DNA of 64,000 nt from Sediminibacterium sp. (GCF_019264485.1 NZ_JAHVAA010000012.1:220372-284371); one strand, 5' to 3'; positions 1 to 9,463 are shown, numbered from the stretch's first letter. Program-made: numbers and translations. The notes: generated by a model not told the origin, from the sequence alone.

Positions 1-1145
1 AATGAAACCTGTTTCAGGTCAAAAGCCTGCAATTTCGAAACAGGTGCTGTTGCTTTAGCCGGAGCCTTAACCGTAACAATGGCTTTGGGTTGAAAACTGG
101 TTCCGGCAACACGTCCGTTAATGGTGTAAGTACCGGTTTTCAATACTGCATTATTATCTACATCGGCCGGCCATACCACACGTACTTTTGGTCCTTTCAC
201 ACCATCTTTGTAAGTACCGGTTGTATAACTGGGTAATCTTGGTAAAGATCCGGCTTCTGTTTCCACTTTTACATCTGCTACACTTGTTAAATAGGCCGTG
301 TACAGTTGAGGGTCTGTTGCAGCAAATTTGGGAAGGTCTTCTTCTACCCTGCGCTGGTTTACACCACCCTGATTAATACCTCTGCGTGAATTATTAAATA
401 CACTGCCAATCTGTGTAGGATTTAATGGAACACGATAAATACGGAAATCGCGTACCAGTGCATTCAAATTAGGATCACCGGGAATCAATGATTTACCGAT
501 ATATAATTTTTTATCTGCCGCCTGCTGACCAAAAACATCAGTCAGTTCTTTTGGAATTTCTTTTGATTCACCCACTGCTTTACCATCTACATAAGTAATC
601 AGTGTTTTAGAAGGTATATCAACCACAATTGTCAGGTGAACCCATCTGTCGGTTTCAATAACTGGCGCCACAGCTCCTTTTTTAGTTGCCGGGTCTGCTG
701 TTATCAAAGCCTGGTAACCTTCCTGTCCGCTTATACCTGCCGGTGCTGCGTAAAAATGTTTAGCAGCATCTCTTCCGAAATCGAAAAAGCGTTGACCGGG
801 TTGTTTCGAACGAAGGAATATCCATCCTGAAATACTAAGTGATTCAAGATCCGTTAAAGCCTCACCGGGCAGTGTAACATAAGAATTGGCTTCGCCGGAA
901 AGAGACAATACCGTGCCGAAACGGTTATCGGCAACAAATTTGGCTTCAGTGCCCTGTAATTTGCCATGTAAATTATTCCGCGACCAATCGCGGGCATCTC
1001 CACTAAAGAGGTAACGGGCAATCAATCCCGTTTCACCAATACCATCCAGAATCTGATCGCCGTTTTGAGCACGGGCGGTAAAAACACCCTGGGTTAATAC
1101 TGCAATAAATAAGATGATACGCAGGCAAACTTTGTACATTTTCAT
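1..1145 (-). CDS. Secreted LamG/Ig-like protein, probable GH127 beta-L-arabinofuranosidase (partial)
   Basis: The gene runs off the left edge, so only the first 381 or so codons are visible. The protein starts MKMYKVCLRI with a signal peptide ending near ARAQ. A concanavalin-A-like LamG/jellyroll domain follows (about residues 30-240; FSGDARDWSRNN, YVDGKAVGE and KLYIGKSL are typical strands). Next comes a bacterial Ig-like (Big_4) module around residues 310-365 (VVWPADVDNN, TINGRVAGT). The last visible residues, KLQAFDLKQVS, look like the opening of the GH127/DUF1680 beta-L-arabinofuranosidase catalytic domain, which would lie outside the window. If so, this is an exported enzyme removing arabinofuranose from plant or microbial glycans. 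The LamG and Ig modules are read directly; the GH127 call rests on a short match and the known domain order. Another exported glycosidase remains possible. Confidence 0.65.
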   Translation of the reverse strand, partial: MKMYKVCLRIILFIAVLTQGVFTARAQNGDQILDGIGETGLIARYLFSGDARDWSRNNLHGKLQGTEAKFVADNRFGTVLSLSGEANSYVTLPGEALTDLESLSISGWIFLRSKQPGQRFFDFGRDAAKHFYAAPAGISGQEGYQALITADPATKKGAVAPVIETDRWVHLTIVVDIPSKTLITYVDGKAVGESKEIPKELTDVFGQQAADKKLYIGKSLIPGDPNLNALVRDFRIYRVPLNPTQIGSVFNNSRRGINQGGVNQRRVEEDLPKFAATDPQLYTAYLTSVADVKVETEAGSLPRLPSYTTGTYKDGVKGPKVRVVWPADVDNNAVLKTGTYTINGRVAGTSFQPKAIVTVKAPAKATAPVSKLQAFDLKQVS

Positions 1146-1399
1146 AGTTAAATCGTTTTCATCAAAACCCTGAGAAAACAATATATCCAGGTGGATAATT
1201 GTTTGTTTGACAATTAACTATAAAACTATAAAGATTCGGGGAGTTGACAGTAAGTCTATTTTAACTAATACTTACACGATATTAACAGGCAGGAATAAAA
1301 ATGAGCGGCACTAAGATCATTTTTTCAACCTGAGTTGATCTTATCTGGATAAAAATATCGATATGTTGTTTCCAGACAATTCCTCCGTACAGTGTATAC

Positions 1400-2701
1400 T
1401 TACAGCGTTTTTTTCAGTTTTACAGCCAGCTTTTCACCCACTTTTTTTATGGTGATTATTTTCTTCACCCCCGCTACCGCATTGGTGCCATATTTGTAAG
1501 TTTCCGTATTCGCAGAAGAGCCCTGAAACATGCCATTAATATAGGTATCAGTATAACCTACTACTTCTGTTTTGGTGGTGGTATGCACATAACCGAACTC
1601 TGTATAGAGTAAATACTCACCGGGCTTCAGGTTGGTAAATTCAAAATGCCCGTCGTTATCATATACGGTGGTTGTTTTAATGCAGGCGGCCGCTTCTTTT
1701 GATAATGGCAATGATCTTCCCTTTTTCCTGAATTTTTCATTGAGCGATACCCATTCTTTAAAGTAGGGAGTATAGGGTATCAGCACAACAGACGTACCCA
1801 TTTTGGCATACTGCTTTTTATTGATATTGAGTATGGCCATTCCTTTCAACACACCTTCATTTTCATTATCTCTTGCAAATGCCACGCCTTCAATAGTTGC
1901 AGTTCCATCCTTGATAAGACTTAGTGTTTCTTCTTTGTTGAATGTTGTGGTAAAAGGATTGTAATCAAGCTCCTTATCCAGCAGTAGAAAACGCTGACCA
2001 TTGGCAGCCTGTATTTCAATTTTCCATAATCTCCGGCTGTCTTTATCAATATAATACTCATATTTTTCGCCTGTAGCTTCTTCAAATACACTTACCTGCC
2101 ATACACTATGTTCACCGGTCATTTCGCTGGTGTACATATTGGTTCTTACTTCTTCTACCCTTGTTGTCTTGATGTTGCTACTGTTAGCCGGTTTGTAATC
2201 ATATACTTTCATCGTGGTTCTGTAACCGGAATTAAGCGGAAGAGACCCGAGAAGATAGGGATAGAAATAACTGTCGAAAAAGGGTTCTTTTGAGGCTTCA
2301 TTTATAACATGTTTCTTTTTTGCCTGTTTATCAAAATAATACCCGGTTATTGCTTTATCATATTTCAGTTCCAGTGTTCGGTTGGGATTAACAGATGAGC
2401 GGTACAATGGTTTTAAACTATTGGCATCGGCAATACTCGTATCGATCCATTGTTCATTATTACTCAGCATGGTTAATACAGTATATATTCCAATCGTTTT
2501 TGTATTGGCATTCACTTTAACAGTAAAAGAACTTACCGGCACCATTTGTTTACCACTGACTGCAAAACAGGTCATTTCATAGTTGGCGTTTTTCAGCCAT
2601 TTCTTATCAAAACTATTTCCACCTGGCAACAGCAGTTCTTGTGAAAGACATCTGCTCACGGTAAAACAGAGCAATATTGGGTATAAAACAGATCTGTTCA
2701 T
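1400..2701 (-). CDS. Secreted protein, DUF3108-like plus regulatory Ig-like domain
   Basis: This 433-residue protein has a signal peptide (hydrophobic to about residue 20, ending SRCLSQ). The middle (about 30-260) is beta-rich, with phrases such as MYTSEMTGEHSVWQVSV and YYIDKDSRRLWKIEI. These resemble the DUF3108/LolA-like envelope proteins of Bacteroidota, where a strand pair reports the conversion of an extracted property. The C-terminal third (about 265-400) ends in DNDGHFEFTNLKPGEYLLY, the signature of carboxypeptidase-regulatory or CnaB-like domains, which are usually structural. No catalytic motif was seen. It stands alone, with a 28-base perfect palindrome about 140 bases upstream of its start. 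Function is unknown; a periplasmic or surface location is the only firm inference. Confidence 0.7.
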   Translation of the reverse strand: MNRSVLYPILLCFTVSRCLSQELLLPGGNSFDKKWLKNANYEMTCFAVSGKQMVPVSSFTVKVNANTKTIGIYTVLTMLSNNEQWIDTSIADANSLKPLYRSSVNPNRTLELKYDKAITGYYFDKQAKKKHVINEASKEPFFDSYFYPYLLGSLPLNSGYRTTMKVYDYKPANSSNIKTTRVEEVRTNMYTSEMTGEHSVWQVSVFEEATGEKYEYYIDKDSRRLWKIEIQAANGQRFLLLDKELDYNPFTTTFNKEETLSLIKDGTATIEGVAFARDNENEGVLKGMAILNINKKQYAKMGTSVVLIPYTPYFKEWVSLNEKFRKKGRSLPLSKEAAACIKTTTVYDNDGHFEFTNLKPGEYLLYTEFGYVHTTTKTEVVGYTDTYINGMFQGSSANTETYKYGTNAVAGVKKIITIKKVGEKLAVKLKKTL

Positions 2702-2837
2702 ATCAATAAAAGATTCGTAATAACATTAAATTACTCATGCCAAAGTCATGCACTGCCAGTCACAGGGCTTTGATTGTACTGGACTGTCAGACGTATCGAC
2801 ACTTTGCTTCAATGCAATTATAGCATATTACGTATCT

Positions 2838-2865
2838 GTAGAAATTAACTTAAGTTAATTTCTAC
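2838..2865. repeat. Perfect 28-base palindrome
   Basis: Fourteen bases starting GTAGAAATTAACTT are followed at once by their exact reverse complement. The site lies between the lipoprotein gene ending at 2933 and the start of the secreted protein gene at 2701, both on the minus strand. It has no U-tract, so it could be an operator for the downstream gene or a weak 3' hairpin of the upstream one. Confidence 0.6.
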
Positions 2866-2932
2866 GGCCAGACTAACACATACCAAACAGCAATAGTTAA
2901 TACAGCAGTAAAGGTTTTAATTACCGGCCGGA

Positions 2933-3358
2933 TTATAATTTCTTAAAAGTAAATGTGAGTTTATCACCAGGCATAACCGCATCTTTAGAAAACACCACCA
3001 AAGTGCTGCAATCGAAGCTTTGAATTTCACCCTGTATTTGTCCATCACTTTCTATTTTATTACCAACCAGGTTCCAGGTGCCTTCATTATTTGTTGATGG
3101 ATTACAAGAAACGCCCGCATCAATATTATTATAGGTTTTGTTTGAATTTAATTTTACCTGATCATCTTTTTCGCAGTCATCTAAAAAAGACAGATAATCT
3201 ATTTCTTGCGCCGATGCTGCTGCCTTATACTTTAGCGACACAATTTTATAGGTTCCGGAAAGTGTAGTGATGGATGGGCTACAGTTTTGTGAAGGCTCTC
3301 CTTTCTTACATGAAGAAAGAATTACAAGGAATGTAAAAAGCGAATAAATGGTTTTCAT
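2933..3358 (-). CDS. Lipocalin-like lipoprotein
   Basis: The 141-residue product starts MKTIYSLFTFLVILSSCKKG, a lipoprotein signal with lipobox LSSC followed by lysines. I therefore chose this ATG over one eight codons upstream, which would put charged residues before the signal. The mature part has the pattern of small Bacteroidota lipocalin-like domains: SGTYKIVSLKY near the N-terminus, NNEGTWNLVGNKI in the middle and a final strand KLTFTFKKL. Two cysteines (in DDCEKDD and GVSCNPS) and one in FDCSTL could form disulfides. Such proteins are predicted to sit on the outer membrane or periplasmic face and perhaps bind a small hydrophobic ligand; the ligand cannot be told from sequence. Confidence 0.7.
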   Translation of the reverse strand: MKTIYSLFTFLVILSSCKKGEPSQNCSPSITTLSGTYKIVSLKYKAAASAQEIDYLSFLDDCEKDDQVKLNSNKTYNNIDAGVSCNPSTNNEGTWNLVGNKIESDGQIQGEIQSFDCSTLVVFSKDAVMPGDKLTFTFKKL

Positions 3359-3491
3359 TTTTAGCGATTTCGTTCTGCTCATTGTATTTGTTTTCAGGTT
3401 AATATTTAATTGTACAATTGTTGCAACACAGAGGTTGTTTGTTCTATCGGTATAGTGCTATACTGATTTATCCTGCAGGAGGATCTGAAAT

Positions 3492-5570
3492 TTATTTTTT
3501 TACAGCTTTTATACTACCATTTGGCTGAATAAGTATAAAAGCGATTACTTCTGCTTTTTCATTTGCTTCAAACTTTACACTATACCCACTAACGCCTTCA
3601 ATGGTAAACTCATCTTTATTACCAGCTATAAGTGTGTATTCAGGCTGTCCGGGTGTTTTCGACATAAGTGCAGCTCCTTTCAGATACACTTTTACAATTT
3701 GGCCACCAAGGTTATACTCACCAGTATACTTTGTAAAATCATTGTTAGCAATAGTTTGCTTATGCTCTTTATTAATCACAGCAGCTTCTTCCTCTTTACT
3801 ACTGCCAATTCTTTTCACCCGAAATGTTCCATTGGGTTGTATAAATACACAGGCGGGAATATTTCCTTTTTCATCTCTTTCAAACTTTATACTCACTCCT
3901 TTTGCCCCTTTTACAGCAAACTCATCCAGCTTTATGGGTAGCAAATCATAATCTGTCTGGCCGGGCACTGCAACTTTGAGCATATTTCCATCAGTGAGAT
4001 ATATTTTGGCAATTGTGCCATTAAAGTCATAGTCTCCGCAATATTGCCTTGGATCACCCTTGATAATCTGACTAGTCGATACCTGCTTTTTAAACGCTAT
4101 ATCTTTTATACTGCTTTCAAAAGGTATTTTCAATGAAACAATAGAGCCATCAACCGCAACAGTAAATTCACCATTCACGGCTTCGCTGCCATCAAACACC
4201 GTTTCATCGATTGTGAATTTGAAATAGTTATACTGAACATGTTTAATCCTCAAATTCCACCGGTTAAATGTTCCTGTTAATCCATCGTTATTGTCTTTTA
4301 TAACAATTGTGCCATAGGCCTCATTTTTATAAGTGCCACTGAAATCAGCGAATGCATGAGAAGGTTGTATTATTGTACCATTGTTATCTGCATTTACTGG
4401 CTGGTTATTTGCCTGCATTTTAAGCATGCCATTCCAGTCTCTGTAGCTCGCCCCAATCATCCTGTCGGCAATGATGTTGTGGAGAATACGCGGTACTTCT
4501 GAATTATTCTGATTTACGGATATAAATATCCCAAGGCTGTCGGTTGGGAAAAAAGAAGCAAAAGAACTAAAACCGTTAATATTACCACCATGTCCAACGC
4601 CATAATGTCCTCTGTAATTAGCGGTATACCAACCCAGACCATAATTGAAGAAGTAATAATCCGTCATTTGTTTGGATGGCAAATTGGCGGACACAATCAT
4701 TTGTGAGCTTATAGCCTGTTTATAAAAATCAGGGCTAATGATTTCTTTGCCCTCAAATTTCCCCTGGTTTGTCCACATCAACAGCCAGTTGGCCATATCT
4801 TTTGCTGTTGATACTATTCCTCCTGCCGGTGCTATGCCGTTCAAAGTGCCTGGAAGAAAATCTAACTTTTGCAGTTTACCATTTTTACTTACGTATCCGT
4901 AAGCATAATCGGGCGTGTTTGACAACTGACCGGTTGATGAACTCTTCATAGCCAGTGGCGAAAAGAATTTTTCTTCAATGAGTTGCTCCCATTTTTTTTG
5001 ATAAGTATTTTCCAGCAATCGTGCTATGGCAACATAGTTTAAGTTATTGTACTGAAAAGTTTGCCTGAGCGGGGCACTCGGTTCCAGATAACGTATCAAA
5101 CGAACCATACTATCCCTGTTACCCATAGCGCCACTGTACCAGGCATAATCATGTCTGGGCAAACCTGTGCGGTGACAAAGCATATCCCTTACTGTTACAT
5201 GAGCAGTGAGATCGCTGTTATAAAATTTTAATTCAGGGAAATATTGGTTGATGGGTGCATCCATATCGAGGTTAACATCCTTCATCAGGTAACCAACCAG
5301 GGATGCTGTAAAAGCTTTGGTACAGCTACCTATGGCGAAACGGGTATTTTCTGTAACAGGCTTTTGATGCTCATGGTCTCTTACACCATAGCCCTTTGCC
5401 ATCAGAATTTTATTCTTTTCAACTACCGAAATGGAAATACCCGGCACATTCCATTCTTTTAAAATCCGGTTGATCATGCTGTCCATACCCGCTAACCTTG
5501 TGTCATTCATTTGTGCCTTAGCTGCCACTGAAAGGCAGACCATCAGCATAGTTGTAATAATTTGCTTCAT
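3492..5570 (-). CDS. Serine hydrolase, beta-lactamase class C fold, with DUF3471 and C-terminal repeats
   Basis: This 692-residue exported enzyme has a signal peptide ending AAKAQ. The catalytic domain (about 25-370) carries the SxxK motif S82-C-T-K85, a YxN-type motif (YNN near residue 170) and HGG in GVGHGGNINGF, the three signatures of the serine beta-lactamase/penicillin-binding/esterase family. A DUF3471-like domain follows (about 400-490; FADFSGTYKNEAYG). Two tandem copies of a beta-rich repeat end the protein (about 505-600 and 610-692; each has a FIQPNG or LIQPNG motif near its end). Family members act on D-amino-acid peptides or esters; the sequence does not say which. A small hairpin lies in the 5' leader. 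It is more likely a peptidase or esterase than a true lactamase. Confidence 0.85.
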   Translation of the reverse strand: MKQIITTMLMVCLSVAAKAQMNDTRLAGMDSMINRILKEWNVPGISISVVEKNKILMAKGYGVRDHEHQKPVTENTRFAIGSCTKAFTASLVGYLMKDVNLDMDAPINQYFPELKFYNSDLTAHVTVRDMLCHRTGLPRHDYAWYSGAMGNRDSMVRLIRYLEPSAPLRQTFQYNNLNYVAIARLLENTYQKKWEQLIEEKFFSPLAMKSSSTGQLSNTPDYAYGYVSKNGKLQKLDFLPGTLNGIAPAGGIVSTAKDMANWLLMWTNQGKFEGKEIISPDFYKQAISSQMIVSANLPSKQMTDYYFFNYGLGWYTANYRGHYGVGHGGNINGFSSFASFFPTDSLGIFISVNQNNSEVPRILHNIIADRMIGASYRDWNGMLKMQANNQPVNADNNGTIIQPSHAFADFSGTYKNEAYGTIVIKDNNDGLTGTFNRWNLRIKHVQYNYFKFTIDETVFDGSEAVNGEFTVAVDGSIVSLKIPFESSIKDIAFKKQVSTSQIIKGDPRQYCGDYDFNGTIAKIYLTDGNMLKVAVPGQTDYDLLPIKLDEFAVKGAKGVSIKFERDEKGNIPACVFIQPNGTFRVKRIGSSKEEEAAVINKEHKQTIANNDFTKYTGEYNLGGQIVKVYLKGAALMSKTPGQPEYTLIAGNKDEFTIEGVSGYSVKFEANEKAEVIAFILIQPNGSIKAVKK

Positions 5571-5876
5571 TTAGTTATTCACTGGTTTAAATTTGATGGA
5601 GCAACGCAAGTGTTTGCTCCATCATTTATTTAATAATGATGTTTACAATCCGCAGTAAAAATCATTACAGTTACTGGCTTACAAGACCTGCCCTGCAATA
5701 AGAGACCAAGCAAATGGCTATTGAAAATCAGCAGTTTACGAGATTTAATGTACAAGGATTACCTACCTTACAGGATGATCCCCGCATGTGAGAGATTTCT
5801 AATTGCAACGCGCTAACTAATCGATGCATTATTGTATTGGCAGCATATGACCAATTGATTGAACTATCCCCGGCTT
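5571..5876. other. Intergenic region with a leader hairpin
   Basis: About 306 bases lie between the serine hydrolase start and the methyltransferase stop. The only clear structure is an 11-bp stem, TGATGGAGCAA at 5594-5604 with its complement at 5614-5624, followed on the plus strand by a T-rich stretch. Because it lies about 25 bases upstream of the hydrolase start, it is either a leader element of that gene or a terminator for a plus-strand transcript I cannot see. No gene was found in the rest. Confidence 0.5.
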
Positions 5877-6662
5877 CTATGGTTTCCGGCACCTGATGTG
5901 AAGAAAATAACCTACAACCGCTGCACTTTGCAAGGATGGCTTCTCTCTGATATGTTCATCAGATGGACAGGGTTCATTGATCTCCTCTATTGAAAAGCCG
6001 GCATTGATAACAGCATTCATCCAGAAAGTCAAAGTCCGATGAAAACGGGGCACTTGAAACTGTGGTGTCTGTTCTTTTATTTGTGGTGGAGTATTCCTAA
6101 ATATCCACTCCTCAATTTCGCCGTCATTACCTGAAAAATATTCACCCACGGCTACTGCATAGGTTTTCCCCTCGGTATTACGTAACTTTTTTAAATAAGG
6201 AGGTTTAAAACAGGGATGTTCGATAGAGAATTGGAAAAAGCTGCCTGGTTTTAAAACCCTGTATGCTTCCTGTATTGCTTTTTCGGGTTCAGGTAAATCC
6301 ATGAGGCACATAAAAGATACAGCAAAATCGAAGCGCTCGTTTTGAAAGGGTAATTGGGTGGCGCTTGCAACTGCATAGTGTATACCTAAAGGAAATTCTC
6401 GCTCAATCACTTCGGCACTTTCGATGAAGGCAGGCGCAATATCAATTGCCTGCAGTATCGCTCCCCGGTCTGCCAATAGCCTTGTATTATAGCCCTCCCC
6501 ACATCCAATATCGATTCCTTCTTTGTTCTTTATATCCGGCAGTGTGGCGAAGAAGGCAGGTGTATTTAAATAATCCCTGTACACATCGTATCCTGCCCTT
6601 ACCAAATTGGTCCATACAGGCGCATTCCTGTTCCAGTACTGGCCTACTTCAGTTTCATTCAT
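5877..6662 (-). CDS. Class I SAM-dependent methyltransferase
   Basis: The 261-residue product has the Rossmann-like methyltransferase core: motif I GIDIGCGEGYN around residue 50, an acidic end of strand 2 (LQAIDIAPAF), motif II-like FDFAVSFMCLMDLPEP, and motif III in YRVLKPGSFFQFSIEHPC. This is the Methyltransf_11/25 type that methylates small molecules; the substrate is not evident. Its start codon overlaps the stop of the upstream membrane protein gene in an ATGA arrangement, so the two are probably translationally coupled. No signal peptide was seen; it is cytoplasmic. Confidence 0.85.
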   Translation of the reverse strand: MNETEVGQYWNRNAPVWTNLVRAGYDVYRDYLNTPAFFATLPDIKNKEGIDIGCGEGYNTRLLADRGAILQAIDIAPAFIESAEVIEREFPLGIHYAVASATQLPFQNERFDFAVSFMCLMDLPEPEKAIQEAYRVLKPGSFFQFSIEHPCFKPPYLKKLRNTEGKTYAVAVGEYFSGNDGEIEEWIFRNTPPQIKEQTPQFQVPRFHRTLTFWMNAVINAGFSIEEINEPCPSDEHIREKPSLQSAAVVGYFLHIRCRKP

Positions 6663-7306
6663 AAACTTGTATTTTTTGAGGGAGTACTAATTAAAAGAAT
6701 AGCAGCTATAATTTTCCAGCTTACAAGGCTGAAAATAAAAAGACCGAAACCTAATGCAGAGGTGAAATTAAACTTCATAAGAAGCCCAAGCATGGTAACC
6801 ACTACAATCAGCAAACCATAATAGCCCAGCCATTTCGAAAGTTCACCTGTAGCTGTTATAATAAGAGACCAGATTACAATAGCAAGAGAAAGTGCTATAA
6901 TAAAAATATAGTCCATAGATGTACCTATAAGCCATCCATAGTTGCGTATTGCATGTAAAACAGCCCCATCAACCGTACTACCGGAGTAGTTTGATGCAAA
7001 CATGGGTAATACAAAGCCATTGACAGTACCGGCAATCATTACCGCTATAAGTCCAAAACAAGTAACAGAAAATGCCAGAAAGGATATTCGGCTCTTTGTT
7101 GCCAAAGCAGTTGCCAAGCCCCAAAAGCCAAAAGCGATAAAAGGAATACTGATAAGCGCTAAAATGTGTGAAACGATAAATATCTCTTTTTTACCGGCTA
7201 TCTCTGCAAGACTCCCCCCTACCGGGTGTATTGCCATCGTAAGGGTTGCCAGGACTGCGCCTGTTAATAAACTGATACCTGATGCTTTTTTAAATTGCTT
7301 TTCCAT
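6659..7306 (-). CDS. Multi-pass membrane protein of unknown function
   Basis: With the start at MEKQFKKASG the protein has 215 residues and six or so hydrophobic segments, including LLTGAVLATLTMAI, FIVSHILALISIPFIAFGFW, FLAFSVTCFGLIAVMIAGTV, YIFIIALSLAIVIWSLI and a final pair near the C-terminus. An alternative start seven codons upstream adds only MLFKKKI. It resembles DUF4386-like integral membrane proteins but I cannot assign it firmly. The stop overlaps the start of the methyltransferase gene by four bases, so both are expected on one mRNA. No enzymatic motif is visible. Confidence 0.6.
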   Translation of the reverse strand: MEKQFKKASGISLLTGAVLATLTMAIHPVGGSLAEIAGKKEIFIVSHILALISIPFIAFGFWGLATALATKSRISFLAFSVTCFGLIAVMIAGTVNGFVLPMFASNYSGSTVDGAVLHAIRNYGWLIGTSMDYIFIIALSLAIVIWSLIITATGELSKWLGYYGLLIVVVTMLGLLMKFNFTSALGFGLFIFSLVSWKIIAAILLISTPSKNTSL

Positions 7307-7454
7307 TATTTTTTTCTTGAAAAGCAAAGATTAGACTGGAACCTTAAAGCATCACTTGACGAATGTCAATAAATAAAACCTAAGGTGGTATGCTATTAAA
7401 ATCAATCACCCCTACGATTCAAAACTCATTATTGCTCCTGGGCCGAATGGCCTC

Positions 7455-7561
7455 GTCCCTGCTACCGGGCTGCATTGGCCTCTGATCAGATCTGCTGCGC
7501 ATGATCTGATCTGTCTTCGCTGCGCTTGACACCGACCCCAATGAGGCCCGTCCACAGGGAC
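7455..7561. repeat. GC-rich nested stem-loop (REP-like or structured RNA element)
   Basis: Within the 336-base gap 7328-7663 lies a block clearly richer in GC than its surroundings and built of nested complementary pairs. GTCCCTG (7455-7461) pairs with CAGGGAC (7555-7561). CGGGCTGCATTGG (7466-7478) pairs with 7538-7550 at 11 of 13 positions. GATCAGATC (7484-7492) pairs with GATCTGATC (7503-7511). The two outer stems share one centre and the inner hairpin is offset by a bulge. This could be a REP-type mobile hairpin or a non-coding RNA. The remaining gap sequence, including the Crp-family gene's downstream part, shows nothing else. Confidence 0.55.
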
Positions 7562-7663
7562 TGATTAAAAATGATTCATTTTAACTGGCTCATACTCGGC
7601 AGTTTTAATGCGCCTCTTTATTTCTTAAATATATAAATAGCAAATAACACAACACGTTAAAAC

Positions 7664-8215
7664 CTATTTTTTACCCCTTATACGGCTAAGTGTTTCAGGT
7701 GCAATCTTCAGGTAAGAGGCAATCATTTTTAGCGGAAACTGCTGAAAGAGTTGGGGTCTTGAAGAAAAGAGCTGACTATGTTTCTCCTCAGCTGTATTGG
7801 CATGATCGAAATAGCGAACCCTTGATACGGTTTGTTCCAGCACTTTACCCAACTGAAAAAATGAGGGTGATAGCGCAATCAATTCATGTACTGACATGAG
7901 CGATAATTCTACAACTGTTAGTTCAGAATATGCTTTGATCGTTACTGTGGAAGGTTTTTGGGTAACAAAACTTGAATGATTCAGGCACCAGTCATCCTTC
8001 ATATGCAGGTCTATAATATTTTCGTCAATATCATCATACGAAAATTGGTATGCTTCACCTGAAACAATATAAAAAGCCGATTTGCAAACATCCCCTTCAT
8101 TCAGGAGTATTTCATTCTTTTTAAAATTTCGGCTGACTGCTTTTTCAGTAAACAGTACCACTTCCTCGGCTGTAAAATGACCAATGCTTTTAAGTAAACC
8201 TTCCGTTACATTCAT
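7664..8215 (-). CDS. Crp/Fnr-family transcriptional regulator
   Basis: This 183-residue protein has a cyclic-nucleotide-binding-like beta roll (about 25-115; KNEILLNEGDVCKSAFYIVSGEAYQF) and a C-terminal helix-turn-helix that ends abruptly at LKMIASYLKIAPETLSRIRGKK. The short recognition end is usual in the Bacteroidota branch of the family. The classic cAMP phosphate-binding arginine/serine pair is not obvious, so the ligand may differ or be absent. The start lies 2 bases beyond the stop of the upstream AraC-type gene, so the two regulators form an operon and may act in one circuit. Confidence 0.8.
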   Translation of the reverse strand: MNVTEGLLKSIGHFTAEEVVLFTEKAVSRNFKKNEILLNEGDVCKSAFYIVSGEAYQFSYDDIDENIIDLHMKDDWCLNHSSFVTQKPSTVTIKAYSELTVVELSLMSVHELIALSPSFFQLGKVLEQTVSRVRYFDHANTAEEKHSQLFSSRPQLFQQFPLKMIASYLKIAPETLSRIRGKK

Positions 8216-8217
8216 GA

Positions 8218-9381
8218 TTAACCCTTTTGATTCGAAAGCTGACTCATATATTCAGAAGGCGACTGTCCGGTTACTTTTTTGAAATTCTTGTTAAATGAAG
8301 ACTTGGAATTGAACCCACATTCATAAGCAATGCTCATGATGGTGAACTGGCTGTTTGCCGGAAGGCTGATCAACTTTTTAAATTCTTCTACCCGCAATGT
8401 ATTAATATAATCAAAAAAGTTTTTGTTTTCTCTTTCATTAATTACCTGTGAAAGATAATTGGAATGAACATTTAACCTGGCCGCCAGGGTTACAAGCGAT
8501 AATTCGGGCTCTGTATAGCTTTTTTCTTCGGCCATTACCTGTTTTAATCTGTTGTGCAGATCTTCAGCCATTTCAGGGGTCAGGCCAGAATTGGCATATT
8601 TTTTTTTCTGAAGATTGGTTGCTGTTTCTTCTTCCGGTGCTGGTTCGGCTATTTCCTTTTTAGCGAATGGTGGTGTTTTAGGCTCAATATCGCCAGCTAA
8701 GAAAACCTGTTTTTTTCCAAATATTCCTACTTGCCGGATACCGAGAAATCCGAGAAGGGTTACAAAAACAACACCAGCCCCGAAAATGATCGAATTCTTT
8801 TTAAATACAATGATGATTATCCAGATTACCAATAGTCCATAAATTAAATACCGTAACCAATTCAGGTTAATTCTTTCCTCGTAGGAAAACTGTTCTCCTA
8901 TATTTTTTTTGTGCTTTCGCAATAAAATAAATGACCAGATGACATAGACCAATCCCGACAAATGAATGGTGCTAAGTAAAATGGTATTGGCGGTTTCGTA
9001 CCCTTTCCCTTTATTCAGGTAAATCTCCATTTTCTCTTCGGCACTAAGCAGGTATATTGGCATCAGGTAAATAACAGTAATCAATGCCGGCAAAAAATGC
9101 AGCCACCATTTCTTTTTATTGGATGGAAGCAGATTGGTGGAAGCTGCTGTATATAAATAAAGAAACGGGCCATGTAAAAGCGGAAAACAACTTCCCACAG
9201 ACATTATCCAGTGAATATTATCAATATTGGCAGGTTGCAGGTTTATTACATACAGAATGGTATGTACAGCAATAGCGAATAGCCAGATAGCTAGAATATT
9301 GTCAGCAAGATTTTTGCCTTTCTTGGTGACCAAAATCAATAAAAGAAATAAATTGATCCCTAATCCTATGTAGTAAATCAT
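8218..9381 (-). CDS. Membrane-anchored AraC-family regulator
   Basis: The 387-residue product has an N-terminal half with seven or so hydrophobic segments (starting IYYIGLGINLFLLLILVTKK, later VYVIWSFILL and LIYGLLVIWIIIIVF). A charged linker follows (about 235-275), then a C-terminal AraC/XylS DNA-binding domain (about 280-385). The DNA-binding part shows LAARLNVHSNYLSQVINE and the second helix-turn-helix MSIAYECGFNSKSSFNKNFKKVTGQSPSEY. This architecture is common in Bacteroidota and is thought to sense a signal in or through the membrane and act directly on DNA. It is the first gene of a two-gene operon with the Crp-like regulator. Targets are unknown. Confidence 0.8.
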   Translation of the reverse strand: MIYYIGLGINLFLLLILVTKKGKNLADNILAIWLFAIAVHTILYVINLQPANIDNIHWIMSVGSCFPLLHGPFLYLYTAASTNLLPSNKKKWWLHFLPALITVIYLMPIYLLSAEEKMEIYLNKGKGYETANTILLSTIHLSGLVYVIWSFILLRKHKKNIGEQFSYEERINLNWLRYLIYGLLVIWIIIIVFKKNSIIFGAGVVFVTLLGFLGIRQVGIFGKKQVFLAGDIEPKTPPFAKKEIAEPAPEEETATNLQKKKYANSGLTPEMAEDLHNRLKQVMAEEKSYTEPELSLVTLAARLNVHSNYLSQVINERENKNFFDYINTLRVEEFKKLISLPANSQFTIMSIAYECGFNSKSSFNKNFKKVTGQSPSEYMSQLSNQKG

Positions 9382-9463
9382 CTCGTTGACAATAACTTAA
9401 CTTTATCCTGCATTCCGGATAAAGTTAATTGAAAAATTGACCCAATTGCCCGTATTAGTGCCG

